14,579 nt of DNA from CAZFQD01 sp964520885 (GTDB lineage: Bacteria; Bacillota; Clostridia; Oscillospirales; SIG519): contig CAZFQD010000051.1 of NCBI GenBank assembly GCA_964520885.1, forward strand, positions 1-14,579, written 5' to 3'. This document shows positions 7,800 to 14,054 of the stretch, in pieces (the first letter of the stretch is position 1; the number at the start of each line of letters is the position of its first letter). The notes under the pieces were generated by a model. That model saw nothing but the letters and a program-made list of their open reading frames with translations. It did not search any database and had not been told where the DNA came from. Position numbers and translations under genes: made by a program.

Positions 7800-7826
7800 G
7801 GATGCTTTTTAGCATCCATTTTTTTT
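7800..7826 (+). terminator. Intrinsic terminator after the small membrane protein gene
   Basis: GGATGCT (7800-7806), a TTTT loop and AGCATCC (7811-7817) form a perfect 7-bp stem, followed by ATTTTTTTTA. It lies 20 bases after the small ORF stop and directly beside the prs stop on the other strand, so it separates convergent units and may act in both directions. Confidence 0.85.
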
Positions 7827-7827
7827 A

Positions 7828-8787
7828 TTAAATAAAGAGAGAACTCATAGGTAAATCCTCATAAATTCTTTCTATAGCTTCAGCAAAAACCGAGGCTGAA
7901 GTAAGGACGGTAATTTTTGGATTTTTCTTTTCATCTGAAAGAGTAATTGTATCAAGCATAACAAGTTCTTTAATTACACTATTATTTATTCTTTCAATGG
8001 CGGGACCAGAGAATACTCCGTGAGTAGCACAAGCATAAACTTCGTTTGCCTTACCCATATTGATTAATGCCTTAGCCGCATTACAAAGAGTTCCGGCAGT
8101 ATCAATCATATCGTCAACTAAAATAACAGTTTTTCCCTTGACATTGCCTATAATATTCATAACTTCCGAATCATTTGCCTTTTGTCTTCTTTTATCCACT
8201 ATGGCCAAAGGTGCTTCTAATCTTTGTGCAAAACTTCTTGCTCTTGTTACAGAGCCTAAATCTGGAGAAACAACAACAATATTTTCTTTATCATTAGCAA
8301 ATTTCTTTGCAAAGAAAGGAGCTAAAATGGGAACACCTAACAAATGGTCAACAGGAATGTTAAAAAAACCTTGAATTTGTGGTGCGTGTAAATCCATTGT
8401 TAATACTCTATCTGCTCCTGCTGTGGTAATTAAATCAGCTACCAATTTTGCAGAAATCGGGTCTCTTGGCTTTGATTTTCTATCTTGTCTTGCATAAGAA
8501 TAATATGGAATAACAGCAGTTATTCTACCTGCTGAAGCTCTTTTGAAAGCATCAATCATTATTAAAAGCTCCATAAGATTATTATTCACAGGAGTGCAAG
8601 TAGATTGCACGACAAAAACATCCGAGCCACGAACCGATTCGTTAATAGAAACTGCTATTTCCCCATCTGAAAAGGTGCCGACTATTGAATTGCCAAGTGG
8701 CAAGCCCAAAGAATCAGCAATTTGCTTTGCTAAATCGTGCGAAGCATTGGCGGCAAATACCTTGATGTTTTTCCCATGTGCAATCAT
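7828..8787 (-). CDS. prs: Ribose-phosphate pyrophosphokinase (PRPP synthetase)
   Basis: The 319-residue product is the typical length of class I PRPP synthetases. These make 5-phosphoribosyl-1-diphosphate from ribose 5-phosphate and ATP in the cytoplasm, feeding purine, pyrimidine, NAD, His and Trp synthesis. Seen: the family signature DLHAPQIQGFF (132-142, catalytic His134), SPDLGSVTRAR (174-184), the flexible-loop basic residues in VDKRRQK (198-204), and the ribose-phosphate loop VDDMIDTAGT (224-233). The ATG at 8787 is preceded by AAAGGA. It is the last gene of the leftward cluster beginning with glmU. A glmU-prs pairing is common in Bacillota, but here a membrane iron-sulfur/FMN gene lies between the two. 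The 97-base leader contains a 9-bp inverted repeat (8808-8816 and 8858-8866) of unknown role. Confidence 0.97.
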   Translation of the reverse strand: MIAHGKNIKVFAANASHDLAKQIADSLGLPLGNSIVGTFSDGEIAVSINESVRGSDVFVVQSTCTPVNNNLMELLIMIDAFKRASAGRITAVIPYYSYARQDRKSKPRDPISAKLVADLITTAGADRVLTMDLHAPQIQGFFNIPVDHLLGVPILAPFFAKKFANDKENIVVVSPDLGSVTRARSFAQRLEAPLAIVDKRRQKANDSEVMNIIGNVKGKTVILVDDMIDTAGTLCNAAKALINMGKANEVYACATHGVFSGPAIERINNSVIKELVMLDTITLSDEKKNPKITVLTSASVFAEAIERIYEDLPMSSLFI

Positions 8788-8884
8788 TTTTTATCTGTCC
8801 TTTCATTTTTAGATATTAGTGGCTGAAGATTTGAAATTTTGTTAATTAGTAATTTATATATCTAAACAAATTTGCATTAAATAT

Positions 8885-10210
8885 TTAAACTAAAGCTGTA
8901 TTTAAAGCGTTTTTTACAGCTTGAATAATGCCATTACTTGTTCTCGTTGCACCTGAAACAACATCTACATTAGTTGATTGTGCTGTAACAATTTCTTGTG
9001 GAATAATTTTAATAGGTTCATTTGCATAACTTGGAGTATCATTATTTGCTAAGACCACAACTGATGTTAGCTTATCATTTAATATTGTTATAGAAACTTT
9101 AAACCCCGGCCTGTAACCTGTAGCTATTCCATAGAATGTACCATTTTTATATTTATATAATTGTGAACTGCTGACCTTTGAACTAACTGACGAAGAACTT
9201 GCAAACTGAGAACTTATAGTATTTGAATTTGGCACACTTGAAGAAACGGAATTATTATCAATATTTGAGGAATTGTCTGAAGAGTTAGATAATGAGTTAT
9301 TTGAGTTGTCTTGTGCTATATTTGAAGACATTACTATATTGTTAATAGTTTCAACTGTTTTATTATCTAAATAAACCGGCAATTTCAAAACTACGGCGTA
9401 AACTATTATTATAAATGAAGCAAGAATTGTGCTAATTAAAACAGGCTTTAATTTTGAACCGGCGAATTTTAAACTAACATTATTTCTTGGGCATACTTTA
9501 ATACATTTATTGCAGTTATTACATTCTCCGGATTTAATGACACTTTTTTTGTATAATGGAATATGCATAGAACAATTATCGGTGCAAATTCTACATTTTC
9601 CGCATTTTTCTTTTGGCTTTGATAAATATAGCAATTTTGTTTTTGAAAATAAAGAAAATATCGCTCCCAAAGGACATAAATAACAGCAAAAAAACCTTTC
9701 TATGAAAAATGAGGAAACAACAATAATAAGAAGAATAATAAACCCAAATAAATAAAATGAAATGGCATCATTTACATTTGGTAGCATTGCAAAAGCATCC
9801 CATGGACTATATAAACTAATGTGGATACCGCTATTAGTTATAATTAGAATAAAAATAACTGCCAATATTAAAAATTTTAATTTTTTTAATATACTATCAA
9901 GCTTTTCATTTATTTTTAATTTCTTTTTTAGTTTACCTTTTGGAATTTTATATATTAAATCACCTAATGTTCCAAAAGCACACATCCAGCCACAAAAAAA
10001 TCTACCCAATATTATTGTAAGAGGGATGACAAGCAAAAGTTCAATCATACTCGGGAAAAGATATGATAAGTTAAATGTTCCTTTAAAAAAAGATAAAACC
10101 AAATCATTTATTTCTTTAAAGGTAATTGAGAAAATAGATGGAAACAAGAAAAAAAATAATAATTGAGTAAATGTTCTTAATATCTTATTTATATCAAGTT
10201 TCTTTTTTAT
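8885..10210 (-). CDS. Membrane 4Fe-4S protein with C-terminal FMN-binding domain
   Basis: Residues are numbered from the in-frame TTG at 10147. Membrane segments lie near 35-50, 93-112, 132-150 and 236-257. NapH/NosR-like motifs are GRFFCGWMCAFG (Cys52, Cys56) and FFCCYLCPLGA (Cys154-158). Two 4Fe-4S clusters are predicted from CGKCRICTDNC (182-192) and CNNCNKCIKVCP (209-220). A Ser/Asn-rich linker (about 274-328) leads to an FMN_bind domain whose DVVSGATRTS (395-404) places a covalent FMN on Thr401, attached in the family by an ApbE flavin transferase. It probably carries electrons across the membrane to an external flavin; the acceptor is unknown. The TTG has no Shine-Dalgarno. Homologous-looking N-terminal sequence (KKKLDINKILRTFTQLLFFF) continues upstream to an ATA at 10210 placed 8 bases after AGGAG, so I extend the gene there with moderate confidence. 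Confidence 0.82.
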   Translation of the reverse strand: MKKKLDINKILRTFTQLLFFFLFPSIFSITFKEINDLVLSFFKGTFNLSYLFPSMIELLLVIPLTIILGRFFCGWMCAFGTLGDLIYKIPKGKLKKKLKINEKLDSILKKLKFLILAVIFILIITNSGIHISLYSPWDAFAMLPNVNDAISFYLFGFIILLIIVVSSFFIERFFCCYLCPLGAIFSLFSKTKLLYLSKPKEKCGKCRICTDNCSMHIPLYKKSVIKSGECNNCNKCIKVCPRNNVSLKFAGSKLKPVLISTILASFIIIVYAVVLKLPVYLDNKTVETINNIVMSSNIAQDNSNNSLSNSSDNSSNIDNNSVSSSVPNSNTISSQFASSSSVSSKVSSSQLYKYKNGTFYGIATGYRPGFKVSITILNDKLTSVVVLANNDTPSYANEPIKIIPQEIVTAQSTNVDVVSGATRTSNGIIQAVKNALNTALV

Positions 10211-10218
10211 GTTATCAT

Positions 10219-10223
10219 CTCCT
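10219..10223 (-). promoter_or_regulatory. Ribosome binding site that argues for an AUA start at 10210
   Basis: AGGAG on the minus strand is followed by exactly 8 bases and then ATA AAA AAG. No ATG, GTG or TTG lies in frame between the upstream stop (TGA at 10243-10241) and the TTG at 10147. An ATG abutting the AGGAG opens only a three-codon frame. Confidence 0.6.
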
Positions 10224-10252
10224 AATGAGAAATTGCAAATTCATTTTAATTA

Positions 10253-11467
10253 TCATTTATCATTCCTATTTGTTGCCCAATTTTCCTTTATAATTTGTCT
10301 TGACCTTGCAATTGCAAGAGCATTTTCTGGAACATCATCAGTTATAGTTGAGCCTGCGGCTATATAACTGTTATTTTCCACTTTAACTGGGGCAATAAAA
10401 TTTGAATTACAGCCTATAAATACATTGTCTCCAATAACTGTTCTGAATTTATTTTTGCCATCATAATTTACTGTTACAGCCCCACAGCCAAAATTCACTT
10501 TACTTCCAACATCGCTATCTCCTACATAGGTTAAATGAGCAATGCTTGTTTTATCTCCAACATTGGAGTTTTTAATCTCAACAAAATCTCCAACCTTAAC
10601 TTGCTTTCCAAAATGACAATTTGGTCTAATATTACAAAACGGGCCAATTATAGTGCCTTCCCCAACATAACTTAAATCACAAAAAGAAGCCTTTATTGTT
10701 ACATTTTGGGAAAGTTCACTATCCGAAATAAAGGAATTAGGGCCAATTAAGCAATTTAAACCAATTGTTGTTTTTCCTTTTATTATTGTGCCACTTAATA
10801 TAGTAGTTCCCGTAGAAATTTCCACATCAGGACCAATAATAACTCCATCGGTGCAGGGAATATAAACTCCGTTATTAATGTGTCTTTCTAAAATCTTATC
10901 TCTTAAAATATCAGATAAAGCCTTTACTCCTGCTGAATTTCTAAGTCTTTTGCACACAACAGGAATTTTATTAGCATTAAAAGCTATTTCTTGAAATGAT
11001 TTATTTTTTTCAACTTGTTTAATCAATTCCTTTGCACTAATAATAAGCCCAACAGTAGCTCCATTCTCATTTTCGCCCTCTTGATATACTGCTAACGCAA
11101 CAGGCAAACTATACTCATTATATGAATTCAAAGCATTTTTTAAACTTTCCTCTGCCCAATATGGAACAAAAGCAGAAACTATTAATATATTTTTATCCTT
11201 ATATTTATTAATAAAGTCCTTAGCCATTAATAATGCACTAGATGAAGTTATTTGTTCATCTCCACAAAAAATTTGAATTCCTTCATAGGCAAATTCTTTT
11301 GTTTTTTTATATGCTCCTGCTAAACAAATGTTTTTTATTCCAGCTTTTTTTATAGCTTCATATGTCCAAAGTGAAACACTTTTAAACAAAAGGTCGGCCC
11401 CGGCAATTGGAACATTACATTCGTCATTATCGTAATAAGATAAAACAATTCCACATAAATTTTCCAT
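10253..11467 (-). CDS. glmU: GlmU family protein: intact glucosamine-1-P acetyltransferase, degenerate uridylyltransferase half
   Basis: The 404-residue product ends in a left-handed beta-helix acetyltransferase domain (about 205-390) clearly of GlmU type. The E. coli catalytic residues Arg333, Lys351, His363, Tyr366, Asn377 and Lys392 align at a constant offset of 52 with Arg281, Lys299, His311, Tyr314, Asn325 and Lys340. It should therefore acetylate glucosamine-1-phosphate from acetyl-CoA. The N-terminal half (1-190) keeps the outline of the nucleotidyltransferase fold but lacks the LAAGxGTRM loop; residues 7-14 read IVLSYYDN instead. It also lacks the metal-binding Asp, with SAFVPY (98-103) where YGDVPL is expected. 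It probably no longer makes UDP-GlcNAc. The ATG at 11467 lies 12 bases after AAGGAG. It heads the cluster with the iron-sulfur/FMN gene and prs, and is divergent from the RodA gene. Confidence 0.9.
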   Translation of the reverse strand: MENLCGIVLSYYDNDECNVPIAGADLLFKSVSLWTYEAIKKAGIKNICLAGAYKKTKEFAYEGIQIFCGDEQITSSSALLMAKDFINKYKDKNILIVSAFVPYWAEESLKNALNSYNEYSLPVALAVYQEGENENGATVGLIISAKELIKQVEKNKSFQEIAFNANKIPVVCKRLRNSAGVKALSDILRDKILERHINNGVYIPCTDGVIIGPDVEISTGTTILSGTIIKGKTTIGLNCLIGPNSFISDSELSQNVTIKASFCDLSYVGEGTIIGPFCNIRPNCHFGKQVKVGDFVEIKNSNVGDKTSIAHLTYVGDSDVGSKVNFGCGAVTVNYDGKNKFRTVIGDNVFIGCNSNFIAPVKVENNSYIAAGSTITDDVPENALAIARSRQIIKENWATNRNDK

Positions 11468-11515
11468 AATAAATAAACACTCCTTAGCAAATGAATTAAA
11501 TAGTTTGTTGTATAT

Positions 11516-11544
11516 ATTATCGTATAAAATCCATTTTTTTGCAA
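11516..11544 (-). promoter_or_regulatory. Probable promoter of the glmU cluster
   Basis: On the minus strand TTGCAA (11544-11539), a 17-base spacer and GATAAT (11521-11516) lie about 50 bases upstream of the glmU ATG. Confidence 0.6.
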
Positions 11545-11604
11545 TAGAAAAATCATTTTTTTTATTTTAATTATGTTTTAGAGCATTAAAAACATTTTTA
11601 AATG

Positions 11605-11633
11605 TTTAATTATCCTTTTAATAGTGTTATAAT
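11605..11633 (+). promoter_or_regulatory. Probable promoter of the rodA-type gene
   Basis: A perfect TATAAT (11628-11633) lies 17 bases after a weak -35, TTTAAT (11605-11610), about 25 bases upstream of the TTG start codon. The 60-base space between this and the divergent glmU -35 shows no clear operator. Confidence 0.55.
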
Positions 11634-11658
11634 ACATAAATAAAGGCAGGCGAGAATT

Positions 11659-12786
11659 TTGCGAAAATTATTGAAGGCTATATCTAATTACATAAAACTT
11701 ATTGATAAGTGGCTAATTTTCTTAGCCCTTTCTTGCAGTGCCTTTGGTATAGTGCTTATTTATAGTGCTACAAACAACACATTATTAGGCGAAAGAAATG
11801 TAACTGTTCAGTTGTTTTGTTTGTTATTTGGTTTTATTTTGATGCTGTTGATTTCAAAATTTGATTTTGAACTTTATGAGGACATTGCAAAATATATTTT
11901 TATTGTTTTTATTGTTGCTTTGATTGTTACTTATTTTGTTGCAACCGAAGTTAAAGGAAACCGAAATTGGATTAATTTTGGTTTAATAAATCTTCAAACC
12001 TCTGAAATTGCTAAATTTGCATTTATTATTACTATGTCTGTTCATATTTCAAAGTTGGACGAAAATTTAAATGAATTTAAAAACATTTTATTTGTTTTGC
12101 TTCACTTTTTAGCTTATATAATCCCAATTTTAATTCAAGGAGATGTTGGCTCTGCTTTAATTTATTTAGCAATGTTTACAGTAATGCTTTTTATTGGAGG
12201 GCTAAAACTTAGATATTTTGCAGGTGCAACCGTTGTTTTAGTGGCAAGTTCAGGTTTTATTTGGAACAGTCTATTGATGGATTATATGAAAAATCGAATT
12301 ATATCCACCTTTAACCCGGAACTTGACCCTTTAAAAACCGGCTATCAGGCTATTCAATCAAAAATTGCAATAGGTTCAGGGAAAATGTGGGGTAATGGGC
12401 TTTTTAACGGAATTCAAACACAGTATAATTTATTGCCGGAAAAGCACACCGATTTTATTTTTTCAGTCGCAGGAGAAGAACTCGGTTTTGTTGGTTGTAG
12501 TTTAATTATTCTTTTATTAACTCTTTTAATTTTTAGAATTGTTCGAAACGGCAGTCGTTCTAAAAACAACTTAGGCACTATTATATGTTTTGGAGTTGCG
12601 GCAATGCTTGGAGCTCAAATGCTTGAAAATATTGGAATGTGCATAGGATTTTTGCCGGTTATCGGCATAACATTGCCTCTTTTTAGTTATGGTGGCTCCT
12701 CGCTAATTAGTGTTTTCATTTGCTTAGGGCTTGTTTTGAATGTTGCTTCGCAAAAAACAGGAATTAACTTTAAAGATGAAATTTAA
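11659..12786 (+). CDS. rodA: RodA/FtsW/SpoVE (SEDS) family peptidoglycan glycosyltransferase, RodA type
   Basis: A polytopic membrane protein of 375 residues with about ten hydrophobic segments, the normal size for SEDS proteins. These polymerise lipid II into glycan strands together with a class B PBP. Family motifs seen: KGNRNWINFG (99-108), QTSEIAKF (113-120), GDVGSAL (161-167), YQAIQSKIAIGSGKMWGNG (229-247), LPEKHTDFIF (259-268) with the catalytic-type Asp265, and LPLFSYGGSSLISVF (339-353) near the end. The KHTDFIF block and overall shape favour RodA (elongation) over FtsW, though SpoVE cannot be excluded. The TTG start at 11659 follows a purine-rich GGCAGGCGAG; no ATG in this frame fits the expected N-terminus. 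It stands alone: no PBP2 or mre genes are nearby. A heptad repeat array begins right after the stop. Confidence 0.9.
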   Translation: MRKLLKAISNYIKLIDKWLIFLALSCSAFGIVLIYSATNNTLLGERNVTVQLFCLLFGFILMLLISKFDFELYEDIAKYIFIVFIVALIVTYFVATEVKGNRNWINFGLINLQTSEIAKFAFIITMSVHISKLDENLNEFKNILFVLLHFLAYIIPILIQGDVGSALIYLAMFTVMLFIGGLKLRYFAGATVVLVASSGFIWNSLLMDYMKNRIISTFNPELDPLKTGYQAIQSKIAIGSGKMWGNGLFNGIQTQYNLLPEKHTDFIFSVAGEELGFVGCSLIILLLTLLIFRIVRNGSRSKNNLGTIICFGVAAMLGAQMLENIGMCIGFLPVIGITLPLFSYGGSSLISVFICLGLVLNVASQKTGINFKDEI

Positions 12787-12790
12787 TAAG

Positions 12791-12835
12791 TGGAAAGTGG
12801 AAAGTGGAAAGTGGAAAGTGGAAAGTTGAAAGTGG
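12791..12835. repeat. Tandem heptad repeat (TGGAAAG)
   Basis: Five perfect TGGAAAG units (12791-12825), one TTGAAAG unit and a partial TGG. The array starts five bases after the rodA stop codon. The near-identical units suggest recent expansion. Confidence 0.92.
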
Positions 12836-12859
12836 CTGAAAATGCCTTTGATACAATAA

Positions 12860-12894
12860 TTGTTAATTGTTCCCTGTTAATTGTTAATTGTAAT
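12860..12894. repeat. Degenerate heptad repeat (TTGTTAA type) overlapping the trmN6 stop codon
   Basis: Five 7-base units, TTGTTAA, TTGTTCC, CTGTTAA, TTGTTAA and TTGTAAT. The stop codon of the methyltransferase (12879-12877) lies in the CTGTTAA unit, exactly as at 5709-5715. Confidence 0.75.
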
Positions 12895-13569
12895 AGGTGC
12901 TTGAATTCTAATCCCGCTTTTGCCACCGCTTTTGCCTTCAATTAGTATTAAAGATGGCTCTTTTTTTATGTCTGAATGAACAAAACAAAGTTTTTTCGCC
13001 TCTATTTTATGCTTTCGCATAAGGCAAATAATATCCGATAATCTTTCGGGCTTGTGAATTAAATAAAAACGACCGCCAAATTTTAATAGTGATTTAGCAC
13101 AAATAATAACATCCTCTAAAGTGCAGGTAGCCTCGTGCCTAGCACTTTTTATATTTTCATTTTTGTTTATTAGTCCTGTATTTTCTTGCTTGTAGGGAGG
13201 ATTACACACAACAATATCAAATTCATTTTTAGGTAAAATACCATCTAATTTTCGCAAATCTGCATTAATTATTTTAATCTTTTCTTGCAAATTGTTAAGT
13301 TTTATAGTTCTGTAAGCCATATCAAAACTTATAGGGTTTAATTCAATTCCATAAATTTCGCAGTTTTCATTTTTTGCAATAAGTAATATTGGAATTATAC
13401 CTGTTCCTGTTCCTAAATCAGCTACTTTTTCGCCTTTTTTAACCTTTACAAAATTGGATAGCAAAACTGAATCAGTCCCAAATTTAAAAACAGTTTGCGA
13501 CTGAATTATTTTATAATTTTTAATGCCCAATTCCTCTAAAACTTCCGTTTCCTTTAAAATAAAAATCAC
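12877..13569 (-). CDS. trmN6: tRNA1(Val) (adenine(37)-N6)-methyltransferase, TrmN6/YfiC family
   Basis: A Rossmann-fold methyltransferase of about 230 residues. Motif I is DLGTGTGIIPIL (51-62), the acidic SAM contact is in GIELNP (74-79), and the N6-adenine catalytic motif is NPPY (123-126). The start IIQSQTVFKFGTDSVLLSNF (21-40) is characteristic of the YfiC/YabB group, which methylates a tRNA adenine with S-adenosylmethionine. The sequence ends GGKSGIRIQAPITINN. Relatives usually continue about 15-20 residues further, and the tail here runs into a heptad repeat that supplies the stop, so the C-terminus seems shortened. GTG 13569 lies inside its own putative Shine-Dalgarno (AAGGTG); an ATT at 13560, 8 bases downstream of AAGGTG and in frame, is a rival start and fits the family N-terminus. 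It is a monocistronic leftward gene. Confidence 0.87.
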   Translation of the reverse strand: MIFILKETEVLEELGIKNYKIIQSQTVFKFGTDSVLLSNFVKVKKGEKVADLGTGTGIIPILLIAKNENCEIYGIELNPISFDMAYRTIKLNNLQEKIKIINADLRKLDGILPKNEFDIVVCNPPYKQENTGLINKNENIKSARHEATCTLEDVIICAKSLLKFGGRFYLIHKPERLSDIICLMRKHKIEAKKLCFVHSDIKKEPSLILIEGKSGGKSGIRIQAPITINN

Positions 13570-13602
13570 ACCTTAATTAGTTGTTAAGAATGCTTTAATT
13601 AT

Positions 13603-13631
13603 ATTATACTTTATTTACAAAGGCAATAAAA
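13603..13631 (-). promoter_or_regulatory. Possible promoter of trmN6
   Basis: A perfect TATAAT on the minus strand (13608-13603) lies 33 bases upstream of the GTG. The -35 at 17-base spacing reads TTTTAT and is weak. Confidence 0.4.
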
Positions 13632-13645
13632 ATATCATTTAATTA

Positions 13646-13729
13646 ATTAGGAATGAGGAACGGCAATTGACAATTTAATTAAGTAACAGGTAACAAGTAA
13701 CAAGTAACAAGTAACAAGTAACAAGTAAC
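13646..13729. repeat. In-phase heptad array of 12 units (ATTAGGA to AAGTAAC)
   Basis: Eighty-four bases divide without phase loss into 12 heptads: ATTAGGA, ATGAGGA, ACGGCAA, TTGACAA, TTTAATT, AAGTAAC, AGGTAAC and five AAGTAAC. The right side is perfect and the left side has drifted, as if the array grows at one end. This is non-coding and makes up much of the 485-base gap between trmN6 and the next gene. Confidence 0.85.
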
Positions 13730-13767
13730 ATTTTCTTATTTCTATATTGACTACTAACAACTAAACT

Positions 13768-13814
13768 GTCATTGCGAACGAAGTGTGGCAATCTCATTGT
13801 TAATTAGGAATGAG
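13768..13814 (+). repeat. MITE-like interspersed element, copy A (GTCATTGC...GCAATCTCATT)
   Basis: Begins GTCATTGCGAACGAAG and continues GGCAATCTCATTG, then TTAATTAGGAATGAG. The ATTGC and GCAAT ends are inverted. The same ends, with different cores, recur in opposite orientation at 14363 and 14419. Confidence 0.7.
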
Positions 13815-13833
13815 AAAATAGAGGTAAAATAAA

Positions 13834-13861
13834 AAACGGGTTGGTTTTAGCCAATCCGTTT
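13834..13861 (-). terminator. Hairpin with leftward U-run (probable minus-strand terminator)
   Basis: AACGGGTTGGT (13835-13845) pairs with GCCAATCCGTT (13850-13860) around TTTA, with two G-T wobbles. On the minus strand it is followed by TTTTTTATTTT, typical of an intrinsic terminator. On the plus strand only TATTCATTT follows. No minus-strand gene is visible to its right in the window. Confidence 0.6.
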
Positions 13862-13936
13862 ATTCATTTAAAAATTATTTTTTTAATCTTTATCGGAAAT
13901 CATTTTTTACGGGTGAGGTATAGCTGAAAGCTATAA

Positions 13937-13965
13937 TTTACAAGGGTTTCAAGGTATGCTATAAT
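13937..13965 (+). promoter_or_regulatory. Strong SigA-type promoter of the DUF6809-type gene
   Basis: TTTACA (13937-13942), a 17-base spacer and TATAAT (13960-13965) with extended -10 TGC (13957-13959). A perfect inverted repeat TATAGCT-GAA-AGCTATA (13919-13935) ends one base before the -35 and could be an operator. The predicted leader is about 80 bases. Confidence 0.85.
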
Positions 13966-14054
13966 ATTATTAATGACAAAATATTTGTGAATTTTTTATA
14001 TCTAAACACACAAAATTTAAAACAAAATTAAATATATTTTAAAGGAGAATTTTT

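Noticed and set aside
11350..11556. Minus-strand 68-codon frame overlapping the glmU start
   Set aside because: It lies out of frame over the well-supported glmU N-terminus and promoter, and its sequence looks like a frame-shifted translation.
13646..13729. Heptad array as a CRISPR array
   Set aside because: Units are 7 bases with no spacers and there are no cas genes.
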